Counted from the first letter of the stretch, positions 50,456 through 63,300 are shown. The stretch: DNA of 64,000 nt from Imbricaverruca yamaguchii (GCA_034440575.1 JAOTOL010001636.1:552001-616000), one strand, 5' to 3'. Program-made: numbers and translations. Notes: a model not told the origin generated them from the letters alone.

Positions 50456-51003
50456 TGGGTGCGGACGTCGGCGGCCCAGAGCAACTGGTCACGACCGCCG
50501 CCTGCGGCTGCACACAGGCGCCGGGCCGGGCCTCCCAGCCCGGTCCGACACACTCTGTAGAGGCGGAAACTGGCCGCTGCGTCCAGCTCTCACCGGACTG
50601 ACGTCTGGGCGGGTCTCCGAGCTCGCCCGTGCACGGACGGAGGTGGAGGTATGAGGTGACCTCTGAACCTGAGGATGGTGGGTGGCCCCAGCACCCAACC
50701 CTACACGCTAGAGAGAGAAAGGTGCGGGCCGGCGCCCGGAGCCGACTCTACCCAGAGATACTGAGCGATCTTGCACACAGGTTCGTGATTCAAGTCCGAT
50801 ACCTACATGCACACCCTTATTTCGGAACCTTTCCAACGAAAATGTCAATCATCCATGTAATGTCATCGCCAGCGACAATGCCTGACGATGCAACAATAAT
50901 AAATGCTAGTTATCGTTAGTGTAGCCAATCCTTCGAATTTATCTTCTACCCATCCTGGCACTTCAGCTTGACAACGCTGACTTGAGCTTTTGACTCCTTA
51001 CTT

Positions 51004-51034
51004 TGAATTTGGCCCTTGGGGCGCATCGATTTCT
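51004..51034 (-). mobile_element. Micro-retroposon-like core, reverse strand
   Basis: On the - strand ATCGATGCGCCCCAAGGGCC followed by AAATTC resembles the family core. Flanking direct repeats are weak (GACTCC). Confidence 0.45.
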
Positions 51035-52690
51035 CTCGACTCCGAGCCGTGGTCCCCGGCTGGACTGTGAGTGTGGAATGCATCCTTGGCCAGCTAGGGT
51101 CAGTGAGACGGCGGCGGTACGCCGACGTCCTGTGAGCATATCTACCGACGTCTGTACAGCACGGGCCTGCAGCGGCCGCTGCTCGTATGGCAGACCTGTG
51201 GCCGCTGCTGCACTGGCCCGACCTCCAGTCACCCGGGGCGGGGGCGGGGGCGGGCCGCTGAGAGCAGCGTCGGCCGTTCCCACGCTACAGTTCCCACGGC
51301 GGCGCGCCGGTACTGCACGCCGGCGCGTCGGCGCCCTTTACGGCCCGTTGCAGAGATAGCGGTCGACGCCCGGCGGCCGGCCGCGGCGGCGGCGCCGGGG
51401 TCGCGAGGGTCGCGCCAGCGCCCCGCCCCGCCCCGGACCTGATGGAAGCCGCGGGAGAGAGCTGCAGCGGCAGATGAGGTTCCGCTCACAGGCTGGCAGA
51501 CCGTCCGTACACGAAATACAGTGGCAAAAGAGACGGGTCTATTATGTGCAGACGGGCACAGGGGGTGTATGCCTCCCCTATGGAAAGGCACTCTGACACT
51601 GAGCGCAAAATAACCCTGGCAGTCGTGCCCATAAACTCCAATTACACTCCGGCACTGAAAAAATAGCCCTTCGAGGATGCTTGAGTGTACTCACCTGGAT
51701 TTTGTTCTGCTGAAGTTGCCCCTTGCCTAGCTGAGTAGAAAAGGCGCCCTGCTAGGGACGCTGCAGTAGCCCATGGAGTGTGTCGATCAGTGGTGCCAGT
51801 CCAGGCGAGTGTCCCCGATCGAAGTTCCTGTATCCGCCCGAAGTGTCAGATTGTCTGCACAGAGAGCCGTCAGTGTTAAATGGCGTGCCGGCGGTGTGAG
51901 ACGACTCACGTTGGCCGTGGTCACGCACCGTTCTGGTTACAGCCACTCTGGCTGGACCTAGGCCCGGCACGGCACGCACACCGACCTGTCGTGAGCGGTA
52001 AGCTGAGGTGTGGACAGGCCGCGCCACGAGCCGCCTGTTGCCGGCCGTGGTCCCGTGTCTGCCGGCCTGAGCTGAGCGAGACCGGGCACGGTGGCGGCTG
52101 GCATAGGCTGCGGCACCCACCGCCGGCACCCACCGCCTGCACCCACCGCCTGCACCCACCGCCGGCAGTCACCGCCGGCAGTCACCGCCGGCAGCCACGG
52201 CACGCTGTGTCGGCGCGGACACGTCACGTGTCTGACCGGAGAAAGCCGTCCTGGCGCGCCACCGCAGAGAGCTGAGCTGAGAGCTGTGCTGTGCCGGCTC
52301 ACTGCGACAGACGTCTGCCACTCGACTGCCGCCGGTGTCGCCCCGTCTCTGCCTAGAGCTGTGCTGTGCTGTGCTGTGCTGTGCTGTCTGACTGACGGAC
52401 GGACGTTTGCCTCTCGACTGTCGTCCGTGTTGCTCCCGCCCTCGCGCCTGGCCGATCGACAGGCCTGCGGGACGGATGTGCGGCGTTCTGTGCGGACTGT
52501 GACGGCCGCGGTCACGTGTCGTGCCCGCCTGACGCCGGACGCCGCGTGACGAGCCACAGTGGGGAGCGTGGCGGGCCCGGCATGAGTCCGGGTATGCGCG
52601 GGTGGTCGGTCTGACGGTGGGGACGCGGCGGCCGGTTATGACTGCTGGCACAACCGCAAAGGCGCTCCGCGGGCTCTGGGGGCTGAAACT
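51035..52690. other. GC-rich region with small repeats
   Basis: CpG-rich throughout. It includes a 13-bp repeat (CACCGCCTGCACC/CACCGCCGGCAGT, about 52110-52200) and a 5-bp TGTGC run (about 52357-52386). Long competing frames on both strands reflect GC content, and no gene is supported. Confidence 0.5.
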
Positions 52691-52694
52691 CCGG

Positions 52695-54635
52695 CGGGGC
52701 CGTGACGGCCCTATACGGGGATGTTATCGGCTGCGACAGGGCCGTGGCGGGGCCGTGACGGCTCTATACGGGGATGTTATCGGCTGCGACAGGGCCGTGG
52801 CGGGGCCGTGACGGCCCTATACGGGGATGTTATCGGCTGCGACAGGGCCGTGGCGGGGCCGTGACGGCCCTATACGGGGATGTTATCGGCTGCGACAGGG
52901 CCGTGGCGGGGCCGTGACGGCCCTATACGGGGATGTTGCCGTCTGCGACAGGGCCGTGGCGGGGCCGTGACGGCCCTATACGGGGATGTTATCGGCTGCG
53001 ACAGGGCCGTGGCGGGGCCGTGACGGCCCTATACGGGGATGTTATCGGCTGCGACAGGGCCGTGGCGGGGCCGTGACGGCCCTATACGGGGATGTTATCG
53101 GCTGCGACAGGGCCGTGGCGGGGCCGTGACGGCCCTATACGGGGATGTTATCGGCTGCGACAGGGCCGTGGCGGGGCCGTGACGGCCCTATACGGGGATG
53201 TTATCGGCTGCGACAGGGCCGTGGCGGGGCCGTGACGGCCCTATACGGGGATGTTATCGGCTGCGACAGGGCCGTGGCGGGGCCGTGACGGCTCTATACG
53301 GGGATGTTATCGGCTGCGACAGGGCCGTGACGGCCCTATACGGGGATGTTATCGGCTGCGACAGGGCCGTGGCGGGGCCGTGACGGCCCTATACGGGGAT
53401 GTTATCGGCTGCGACAGGGCCGTGGCGGGGCCGTGACGGCCCTATACGGGGATGTTATCGGCTGCGACAGGGCCGTGGCGGGGCCGTGACGGCCCTATAC
53501 GGGGATGTTATCGGCTGCGACAGGGCCGTGGCGGGGCCGTGACGGCCCTATACGGGGATGTTATCGGCTGCGACAGGGCCGTGGCGGGGCCGTGACGGCC
53601 CTATACGGGGATGTTATCGGCTGCGACAGGGCCGTGGCGGGGCCGTGACGGCTCTATACGGGGATGTTATCGGCTGCGACAGGGCCGTGGCGGGGCCGTG
53701 ACGGCCCTATACGGGGATGTTATCGGCTGCGACAGGGCCGTGGCGGGGCCGTGACGGCCCTATACGGGGATGTTATCGGCTGCGACAGGGCCGTGGCGGG
53801 GCCGTGACGGCCCTATACGGGGATGTTATCGGCTGCGACAGGGCCGTGGCGGGGCCGTGACGGCCCTATACGGGGATGTTATGCTCGTCAGGGCCGTGAC
53901 GGCTCTATACGGGGATGTTATCGGCTGCGACAGGGCCGTGGCGGGGCCGTGACGGCCCTATACGGGGATGTTGCCGTCTGCGACAGGGCCGTGGCGGGGC
54001 CGTGACGGCCCTATACGGGGATGTTGCCGTCTGCGACAGGGCCGTGGCGGGGCCGTGACGGCCCCTATACGGGGATGTTGCCGTCTGCGACAGGGCCGTG
54101 GCGGGGCCGTGACGGCCCTATACGGGGATGTTGCCGTCTGCGACAGGGCCGTGGCGGGGCCGTGACGGCCCTATACGGGGATGTTGCCGTCTGCGACAGG
54201 GCCGTGGCGGGGCCGTGACGGCCCTATACGGGGATGTTATCGGCTGCGACAGGGCCGTGGCGGCTATACGGGGATGTTGCCGTCTGGACAGGGCGTGGCG
54301 GGGCCGTGACGGCCCTATACGGGGATGTTATCGGCTGCGACAGGGCCGTGGCGGGGCCGTGACGGCCCTATACGGGGATGTTGCCGTCTGCGACAGGGCC
54401 GTGGCGGGGCCGTGACGGCCCTATACGGGGATGTTATCGGCTGCGACAGGGCCGTGGCGGGGCCGTGACGGCCCTATACGGGGATGTTGCCGTCTGCGAC
54501 AGGGCCGTGGCGGGGCCGTGACGGCTCTATACGGGGATGTTGCCGTCTGCGACAGGGCCGTGGCGGGGCCGTGACGGCTCTATACGGGGATGTCGCCGTC
54601 TGCGACAGGGCTGTGGCGGGGCCGTGACGGCAACG
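52695..54635. repeat. 53-bp minisatellite, about 36 copies
   Basis: The unit is GGGCCGTGACGGCCCTATAC, GGGGATGTTATCGGCTGCGA and CAGGGCCGTGGCG. Two types differ at TTATCGGC versus TTGCCGTC. The first type fills the left two thirds almost without change, and the second dominates from about 53970. GGCCGTGACGGCC is a palindrome around one central base. Confidence 0.98.
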
Positions 54636-54722
54636 TGTCCAAATGCACGATTTTTGGCGTCGAGGCACGATATAAAGCCAATTTCATATTGATATAGCAT
54701 CCAAGTCCTAAGGCATTTAGTC

Positions 54723-54789
54723 GTGAAAATCGGATTGTTTGTGGTTTGTGGTTTTAGGGCGCATCGACCATGGTTGGTCATTTAGCATA
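54723..54789 (-). mobile_element. Micro-retroposon copy 7 (67 bp, reverse)
   Basis: On the - strand AAATGACCAACCATGGTCGA and TGCGCCCTAAAACCACAAAC form the family end with an ACAAACC-type tail. It is flanked by a perfect 10-bp direct repeat GCATTTAGTC (54713-54722 and 54790-54799). Confidence 0.8.
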
Positions 54790-54799
54790 GCATTTAGTC

Positions 54800-55350
54800 A
54801 AAATTGGAAGTTGGGCATATTTCTAAGCGATGAATCATGTGAATGCTAGGCGATGCTGTTACATTTACATTGCCTATCACGAACTCTCCATTGAGAAACG
54901 ATTTATTTGCATCTTGACGCCCAACTGATCGAATTTGGACACTGTGTGACTGCGCGATACATGGCTGTTTCAGTCCGTGACGGGAAGCGACAGGGTTGTT
55001 ATGGTGCTGTTGCTTGTGGTCATGGCGGGGCTGTGGCAGGGCCGTGGCTGACCATCAGGTGACCGTGGCGGTTCTGGCACGTGGCCGTGACGGGCCGTTG
55101 CCGGTCTGTGACGTGGTGATGTGACGGTGGCAGACTGTCGCCGGCCGGTGGCAGGCGGGCGCCGCTCTGTCACCACGTCGCCCGTTCATTGCCACCATTG
55201 TTTGGTCTGTTCAGATCGTGACGGCGCATAGGATGAGCTGATGTGTCCGCCGCCTGACCGACGGCCCAGCCGGCGGCACCATTGCCGGCGGGAGAAGCCG
55301 CATCACGCCGCGTACATACACGGCAGACGGGCGGCGTTCTCACGCCCGTC
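54800..55350. other. Spacer with array-like debris
   Basis: Around 54975-55110, GGGGCTGTGGCAGGGCCGTG and related words look like worn relatives of the 53-bp unit. No gene. Confidence 0.45.
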
Positions 55351-55354
55351 TGTC

Positions 55355-55390
55355 TGCGGGCGTGACGGCTCTATACGGGGATGTTATCGG
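55355..55390 (+). repeat. Stray single unit of the 53-bp minisatellite
   Basis: CGTGACGGCTCTATACGGGG followed by ATGTTATCGG is an exact match of 30 bases to array units, standing alone between CGCAGACAG words. Confidence 0.95.
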
Positions 55391-56099
55391 CAGCCGCAGA
55401 CAGACTCTGCGGCTGCCTGCCTCGCTTCTGCCAATGCACACCTGGCATCTCGCCGTTATGCTCCGTTATGGCTTCGTTGATCGGTTGAACGCCCTCCGCT
55501 GTGGTTTCGTTGACCTGCGTTCTCACAGTGATACACCAAGGAGTAGCTTACCGGATTAGCTCTGTGTGCGAGATATCCAGCATATCTTCCCAGCTCCAGC
55601 TCAGTCCAGCCGCCGTTCCGCTCGCACGATTCCCGCTCGCTTATATCGCGTATCACTCGGGTCTTTACTTGCGTGTGACTTCCACCTTATCTGGCCTCCT
55701 TCAATGTCGCCTTGTCACCGGTTTATGTTTCATTCCGGCCATTTGGTGTCCACGGTCGGCTAGACGTGGCCCGTTGCGCGTGCTTGCCGTTCGGTCCGCT
55801 GACTGTCCAGAGCGGCCCGTCCGTTACGCAACGTTGCACCTCTGCCCGCACCATCGCGCCATTCGTCTCGGTTGCATAATAATGCAGCGGATTGATTAAT
55901 ACGTTCAGTGTGCCGAGTCATAACGAGCAATAATCGGCGGACAATGCGGTCACGTCCGGCCGGAGTGGCCGGCACTGTGGGATAGTAGGCTGCGCGCGGC
56001 CCGCTGCTGATGCACAGAGAGGCGGCCGGCGTCTCTGCACTGGCCCGAGAGCCGTGCCAGTGGCTGCGACCTGAATCGGCGATCCGAGTCAATGCCTGT
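55391..56099. other. Spacer, no supported gene
   Basis: Mixed composition; no recognisable features. Confidence 0.4.
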
Positions 56100-57390
56100 G
56101 ATCCGCACCGGCGGCTGTGAGCTTCACCAGTGACCCGAGCCGAAAGTTGTGACCCAGACTAGTGATCCGTACTGGCAGCTGTGACCTGAACCAGTGACCC
56201 AAACAATTAGCTGCAGCCTGGATCAGTCATCCGGACCGGTGGCTGTGACCGGAATAGAGCTGTCACTTCTTTAAGAAGAAAAAAACTGGCACGGGCACAG
56301 CAGATTCTGGCACAGCACGGTACAGAACATATCAAGCTGGATGATGACACACCAAAGGGCACTGGAAAAGAAAAGGGTCGTTTTAAGAAGAAATATTTTG
56401 ATAGATGACTTAAACAAATAACACGAAGGATGCAAAACATTGCACACAATGACTAATTCAGCACTGTCTCTATTTTTCAAGGTCTTTCATATGTTTTTAC
56501 TGAATGCCTTTCTCCTGGCAATCCTGAGCCTTAAGTTTAACATTTTGGCAATTTTAAATATATGGCTTTATTTTTTTTTGCCGGGGATAGGCCGGCGCTG
56601 GCACGGTAGTGACACGGGAAATTCTGTTATGGCACAGCAAAAAGCACATGTGCAATTTTACTAGATGCCGTACTATGCCAAAAAGTAGCAACTTTAGACC
56701 TGAACCAGCGACCCGAACGTGTGGCTGTGACCTGGGCCAGTGGCCCGGTCCGGCACCTGTGACCTGGGCCAGTTACCCGGCCCGGCGGCTGTGACCTGGA
56801 CCAGTGACCCGACCCGGCGGCTGTGACCTGGACCAGCGACCCGAACGTGTGGCTGTGACCGGGGCCAGTGACCCGGCCCGGCACCTGTGACCTGGGCCAG
56901 TGACCTGGCCCGGCGGCTGTGACCTGGGCCAGTGACCCGACCCGGCGGCTGTGACCTGGACCAGCGACCCGAACCTGTGGCTGTGACCTGGGCCAGTGAC
57001 CCGGTCCGGCACCTGTGATCTTGACCAGTGGCCCGGACCAGTGACCCGGTCCGGCACCTGTGATCTTGACCAGTGGCCCGGACCAGTGACACGGTCCGGC
57101 ACCTGTGATCTTGACCAGTGGCCCGGACCAGTGACACGGTCCGGCGGCTGTGATCTTGACCAGTGGCCCGGACCAGTGACCCGGTCCGGCACCTGTGATC
57201 TTGACCAGTGGCCCGGACCAGTGACACGGTCCGGCGGCTGTGATCTTGACCAGTGACCCGGACCAGTGACCAGTGACACGGTCCGGCGGCTGTGATCTTG
57301 ACCAGTGGCCTGGACCAGTGACCCGGTCCGGCACCTGTGATCTTGACCAGTGGCCCGGACCAGTGACACGGTCCGGCGGCTGTGGTCGGG
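56100..57390. repeat. 45-bp (and about 30-bp) minisatellite, interrupted
   Basis: Units with GTGACCCGGTCCGGCACCTG, TGATCTTGACCAG and TGGCCCGGACCA are regular at 45 bp from about 56995. To the left, shorter units with GACCTGGGCCAGTGACCCGG prevail. An AT-rich block at 56252-56696 interrupts it. The 45-bp period gives open frames of over 200 codons that are not credible genes. Confidence 0.93.
56252..56696. mobile_element. 445-bp AT-rich insertion in the array
   Basis: Sharp change from GC-rich repeat to AT-rich sequence and back. Near each edge lies CTGGCACGG followed within 40 bp by GGCACAGCA, in direct orientation. No coding frame or known terminal motif was found, and the type is unknown. 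Confidence 0.45.
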
Positions 57391-58859
57391 CCGGTCAGAC
57401 GCTGACCAGGCGCCGCCGCTCGACAATGCCCGCTCGCCGGCCGGTGACACCGCCGTGCCACTCCACTTGGCCGCCGCGGTCGCTGACTCTTGCACGCCGT
57501 GATGCGCCGCTTTCCGAGATTGCGGCAGGAACGGTGCGCCACTTCCGGCGAACCGGCGGCAAAAACGAGACACCGGCGACGGCGCTGGACCCGGCTGACC
57601 CGAAATCGCCGGTGGAACTGCCAGTCGGCGAACCTTGGACCAGCGGTCGGCGGGACTGGCGGTATGCTGGCCGGCCGGCCGGGAACATCCGGCACTACGT
57701 GGAAATCCGGCTTGTGTTTGTAGCTGACAACATTGATAGCCAAGGTTGACACCATGACACTGACCGATGCTTTTTCGGCGACGTTGTCTATGCTAAATGC
57801 CATCGGACTTGGAAATTATCCGTGCAGAAGGTGCTCATGAGCGCGGAACAACTGACAGGCTGCACGAGCGACGTGCATTGCACCACATGTCTTGGTGTCT
57901 CGCAATTTCCGGGGCTTGCTGACATTTTCGCAACTGAGCTGGCCGTGTTTCCTCGGCGGCGTCGGTGCAGCGTGTAGCGTGTAGCGTGCAGGGACACAAT
58001 GGTATTGTTGCACGGCCGCGCGGGTCCACAGAGCCGGCAGCCGTGCCCTCAGCAGTCCAGTCGCAACTCTATCACTGCGACCAAAATTACTCTGCATGAG
58101 GCACAGTGAATGTGCAGGTTCAGCGAAATGCGTGCAAGTAAACATTGAGTGCCGTTTGGCGTTCTCTTTTCGTGCGTCTCATGCTGAACATATTGCTAGA
58201 TGCGGTCCATGCCGACCATCCTGCTAGGTTCGGCCCATCTGACAATCCTGCATCCTGTTAGGTGCGGCCATGCTGACCATCATGTCAGGTGCGGAATTTG
58301 CCTGCCTGACGTTCGCTATGTGCACATGACATTCCATTCAAGATAGACGTATTATCAGAGTATATGTGTATCCGCCTGAGGGTGGTACGCTGCACACTAT
58401 GCACCTGCCTAACGCCCGTGCACGGCCTGTAAACCCGTCCGACGGCGGTACACCGCCTGTGCAATACGTACCCGCCGTCGCTGTGTGTCCGCCACACAGA
58501 ATGTCGTCCATTCGGTGGGGTGGCGGCGCAGGAACGCGGAGCCGGCCGCGGCCGACGCGCGGCATTTTCGAGCCGCCGTCAGGTGTCATACATCAGTGTG
58601 ATTTACAGTGTCGGGCATGGCCGCACCACGTCGGTGCGCCGGTGGCCACCGGTCGGCACCGCGCCGACGGCCCACTGAAAGGCCTTTTTAATTTTTGCGC
58701 CGTGAATATTTTATCCGGTAATGGATGTCCGTCTGAAATGGCGCGGCGCCCCGCTAATGGGGATTAATAATGCGGCGGCCGGGAGGTGAGGCCGGATTTG
58801 GCGAGTGGTCGGCCCGACCGGGGCCGTCGCCTGCTGGGCGGCGGTCGTCAGCAGTCGGT
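57391..58859. other. Spacer, CpG-rich patches
   Basis: Includes degenerate repeats of about 30 bp at 58180-58295 (TGCTAGGTTCGGCC-like). No supported gene. Confidence 0.45.
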
Positions 58860-59720
58860 CAGTGGTCTGACATTGCAGTCCGTCAGTGGTGGTCAGTGGC
58901 TGGATCAGTATCCGTCAGTGGTGGTCGGTGGCTGGATCAGTATCCGCCAGTGGTGGTCAGTGGCTGGATCAGTGTCCGCCAGTGGTGGTCAGTGGCTGGA
59001 TCAGTGTCCGCCAGTGGTGGCCAGTGGCTGGATCAGTATCCGTCAGTGGTGGTCATTGACTAGATCCGCCAGCGGCCAGTGGTGGCCAGTGGCTGGATCA
59101 GTATCCGTCAGTGGTGGTCATTGACTAGATCCGCCAGCGGCCAGTGGTGGCCAGTGGCTGAATCAGTATCCGCCAGTGGTGGTCAGTGGTGGTGACTGGA
59201 TCCGCCAGTGGTGGTCAGTGGCTGGATCAGTATCCGCCAGTGGTGGTCAGTGGCTGGATCCGCCAGTGGTGCCGTGTGTCCGCCAGTGGTCGGTCAGTGG
59301 CTGGATCAGTGTCCGCCAGTGGTGGTCGGTGGCTGGATCAGTATCCGCCAGTGGTGGTCAGTGGCTGGATCAGTGTCCGCCAGTGGTGGTCGGTGGCTGG
59401 ATCAGTATCCGCCAGTGGTGGTCGGTGGCTGGATCAGTATCCGCCAGTGGTGGTCGGTGGCTGGATCAGTGTCCGCCAGTGGTGGTCGGTGGCTGGATCA
59501 GTATCCGCCAGTGGTGGTCAGTGGCTGGATCAGTGTCCGCCAGTGGTGGTCGGTGGCTGGATCAGTGTCCGCCAGTGGTGGTCGGTGGCTGGATCAAGAT
59601 CCGCCAGTGGTTTGAATTGGATGGAGCAGTGGCCGGATCAGTGGCCGGATCAGTATCCGCCGGTGGTGGCCAGTGGGCGGATCAATGTCCGCCAGTGGTG
59701 GTCAGCAGGCGGATCATGAT
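58860..59720. repeat. 30-bp minisatellite, about 27 copies
   Basis: The unit is GTCCGCCAGTGGTGGTCAGT followed by GGCTGGATCA. Variants are TATCC/TGTCC and TCAGT/TCGGT. Thirty being a multiple of 3 yields 10-residue repeats in all frames. Confidence 0.96.
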
Positions 59721-60921
59721 CCGCCAGTGGCTGAGTTCACATTGGTATCAGCGCACTGACGATGCGTCGGCAGAAGTCGGTGCTGTTTGCCAATGTTAGT
59801 TAGTGGGTGGTCGGTCTCCACAGTTTGTCAGCGGCTCGTGGTCGGGGCAGGGTTTCCTTGCTGTACTGCTTTCTCGATATAAGCATGATATGATTTACCT
59901 CACAATGCTTCGAAATAGCTGCATTTGTTGGACATGATATATTTCAGACACATTGTATGATCGCATTGCCAACGGAAAGTACAACACGCTCAAGCGGGAA
60001 CACGCGCGCCGAAAAAAGCCATCAGGAAACATCGGTAGACACTGCTTCATATTGAGCATGCAGAGCTACTAGATATCCGACATGGCATGCAGTGAAGACG
60101 CGGAAGCCACAAGAAGACATTTATATATGCGTCAAGATGAGATAATTAAGCTTCGGACGAGCTGTTGGTAACGGACGTTCATTTTATTGATGTGCATTGG
60201 AGATTTTCCTATGAGACTGTTTCCAAATTGTTAATAAACAAGTGAATTGCGTGGAGGTTATCATCGAATCGTCATGTTCCGATTGGAAATGCTCTTTGAT
60301 GCTCTCTGATTAACTGAGTGTTTCGTGATGTCTCTCGCATCCGGTCATTAAAATGTGTGGTCATGAGTGGTCATTAAAACTGGAATAAGCGCAAACAGTA
60401 CCCGCCGAATTACTTTAATGAGCACGTACGAGATGTTTGTAAGCATACAGAAGGTATTCTTATCGAAGCCATTTGAAATTTGGACCGCAACTCGATGATA
60501 CTCCCCACGTAGTTCCCCTGTACGCTAGAGTTCTGGAAATCGACAACAACCATCCTCATCTAAAAATATATTTAGTAGCATACATTCATAAGTTCAAACC
60601 CTAAATCGAAGCATCTCGCAATAGCATATCGTTGAATGCTTGCTTCCCTCGCGGCCTTCGTGTGGTCTTTGGTTTCCATGCTGGACATGGGAGATCTCAT
60701 GCCACTCATGCATGTTCATGCATGCTCAATATCAATCACTGTATTGCATTTTCCTCGTGCATTTTGAAGTACGGTGCGCTGGTGTCGCAATGTGTTATTC
60801 TTAATTTTGACTATGCGTGTTTATGGCTGTGCCCGAAGATCACATATATCACATAAAAATCGATATTTAGAAGCATCGGAAGGAGAGTCATTAGAGTATG
60901 TAAAGTGACTGGTAGTCGTGT
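59721..60921. other. AT-rich spacer
   Basis: No gene or repeat family recognised. Confidence 0.5.
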
Positions 60922-60931
60922 ACACTGCATG

Positions 60932-60971
60932 AAGGAGTCGATGCGCCCCTAAACTCCAATAACAAAACATA
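60932..60971 (+). mobile_element. Micro-retroposon copy 8 (40 bp)
   Basis: GAGTCGATGCGCCCCTAAAC and CCAATAACAAAAC are flanked by a perfect 10-bp direct repeat ACACTGCATG (60922-60931 and 60972-60981). Confidence 0.82.
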
Positions 60972-60981
60972 ACACTGCATG

Positions 60982-62102
60982 CAGAACTGGTACACATCCA
61001 TGGGCCCGGTCACGCTTTGAGCCGCGCCACGGCAACTCGGGCCCGGCTGTACACAGGTCACCTGACGTCACGGCGCCACTGACGTGCCTGCAGTCGGTCT
61101 GACGTCACGCAGGTGCGGTGTAAAAGGGCCAGAACACGGTGTAGCGGGCGGGCCGGTGCAGAGGCCCGGCGCCGGCGCGGCGCATTGTTGGCCTTTGTTA
61201 TCGCCCGCCGATTCGTGCCGGCATGCGCGAAATTGGGCGCAATCGGGTCTGGCATCGGACTGACGTGTGCCCGCGCCGCGGCAACAATGGCGCGGCCGGC
61301 GGCCGGCGGCGTGCGCGGGGCTGCGCCGCTCCACGCCGCCGGGTGCAGTGCCATCCACACCACGGTCGGGCGGGGGGCGGTCAGGGGACGGCGGCGGCCG
61401 ACGGCGGCCGACCGTCCAGCGGCCGTCGTAGCCGGTAAACCGGACGCGGACCGCTTTACAGCCGCCGTCTTCCTGTCGACGCCGTGTTGCACGCCGCCGC
61501 CGCGGCCTGCCATTGGCTATCCGTCATCGCCACGGCGGCGCAGGGACGCCCTTTCGTGCTGCTGCCCCGCCCCCGGGCTGCACTGGGTCGGGATACGTCC
61601 GTCCGTTTCGGACCAACGTCCATGTTGGACCAACACCCGTCCGTATCAGATCACGCCTCCACCCATCCATGCTGGACTATCACCCGTCAATGCCGGATTG
61701 TGGCGTCACCCGTCCGTGCTGTGACGGGGTCCGTGGGGTGGCTGAGGCGACGCGACTAAACACGCGCCACGCGCTGTATTGGCATACCGTGATGGCTTCA
61801 GGTTATTCTGTAGTCTGGACCTCGAAGCAGCACCGACCCGGACACGGGATGCGAGACGGCGCTCTGTCGACGGCTGGCTCTCGTCGCACATGGCCGCTCT
61901 GGAGCGCACCAACGCTCGGGAGGAATGCTGCACGGGATGTACGGCCGCTGCCCAGGGCGGCCGCTACGCCGGGCCGGTGCGCGGGCGTACCGCCCCGACC
62001 AGTCGTGCCGTGCAAGAATGCCGAACGAGCTCTTCACGGCAATACCGGCGCTCACAACAATGATCGCTAGCTTGTTTATGAGCGCGTACGGCGACGCAGC
62101 CT
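60982..62102. other. GC-rich spacer
   Basis: CpG-rich from about 61020 to 61600. A degenerate repeat of CACCCGTCCGT words runs at about 61595-61730. Several 100-200 codon frames overlap on both strands without motifs. Confidence 0.45.
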
Positions 62103-62485
62103 GTTAGCGTGACACCATCTGGGCGAGCTTGTGGCTGGGGCCGCGCAGGTGTCCTGTTAGCGTGACACCATCTGGGCGAGCTGTGGCTGGGGCCGCGCAG
62201 GTGTCCTGTTAGCGTGACACCATCTGGGCGAGCTGTGGCTGGGGCCGCGCAGGTGTCCTGTATCTCTGTGTCTGTTGGCGTGACACCATCTGGGCGAGCT
62301 GTGGCTGGGGCCGCACAGGTGTCCTGTTGGCGTGACACCATCTGGGCGAGCTGTGGCTGGGGCCGCGCAGGTGTCCTGTTAGGCGTGACACCATCTGGGC
62401 GAGCTGTGGCTGGGGCCGCGCAGGTGTCCTGTTAGCGTGACACCATCTGGACGAGCTGTGGCTGGGGCCGCGCAGGTGTCCTGAG
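62103..62485. repeat. 52-bp minisatellite, about 7 copies
   Basis: The unit is CCTGTTAGCGTGACACCATC, TGGGCGAGCTGTGGCTGGGG and CCGCGCAGGTGT. Confidence 0.96.
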
Positions 62486-63212
62486 GAAGTGCCGATGTCC
62501 TATGAAACCTTCCCTGTAGAAAATGCTCGTCGCTCCAGAACGCCAGCTGTTGGCCCGACATGCGGCCGACCTGGCCAGCCGACTTGCCTCAGCTTCTCTG
62601 AACAGGATGTCGTTCAAGAGTGCTTCATATCTGCAAGGGTAATGTGGTGCGATAGTGTCAGACAAGCACGTCCAGTGACGTGTTGCACTTTAGCGCGGAA
62701 TGCTGGAGTTAGTCACGCTGGTCGACAAACTTTGACTATAAAAATGGCTAGGTCGTCTACAAGCGTCCTGTTGGATGTTGGGTCTGTAGCTTTTTTCTGT
62801 TAACGTGAGAAGTGAAACGTTTGCCTCTCGCATCTGTATTACACCAACATATATATGTTCGCAGACGAAGAAAGTGAAGAAGTCTCGTTTCATTTTTAGT
62901 CTGATAACGCATTTCGTTTTGACGAAGCTTCCATGTATGCTTCGATTTCCTCCAATTATGTTCTCCCCAGTACTCGTGTAGCCTGAGTGTCTGAGGCGTC
63001 GCATGACAGCTTTTTACTGCACGACTGTCATTCAAAAGTTACACACAGGTCTTGCACGCCGCTCAGTTTCGCCTACGTATTTCCCCTTTATTTCCATTGA
63101 TCACTGTCCCATGATTATGATGCGTTGTCGTATCTATTCACTCACATATGACGTGTAATCGGATTCATGCTCTGATTCGCTTTAAAATCACAATTCCTTC
63201 AGTCGAAGCTGG
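62486..63212. other. Spacer, no supported gene
   Basis: Nothing recognised. Confidence 0.45.
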
Positions 63213-63300
63213 CGGTGAGCTGGTGGCGCACTGGTCAGCCCGTCAGTACCAAATCCGAGGGATTGCTGGTTCTGGCTCCGAACTCGCTGGCCTCGTGGAC
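63213..63300 (+). repeat. tRNA-like SINE head
   Basis: TGGTGGCGCACTGGTCAGCC is A-box-like and GGTTCTGGCTCC is B-box-like, at suitable spacing. The rest is not tRNA-like, and it runs into a 9-bp repeat. Confidence 0.4.

Noticed and set aside
50963..52651. Several 100-200 codon frames in the GC-rich region
   Set aside because: Overlapping on both strands without motifs; expected from GC-rich sequence poor in stop codons.
56627..57803. Long - strand frames with SLVRATGQDHRCRTG repeats
   Set aside because: The 45-bp unit is a multiple of 3 and lacks stops. There are no non-repeat domains.
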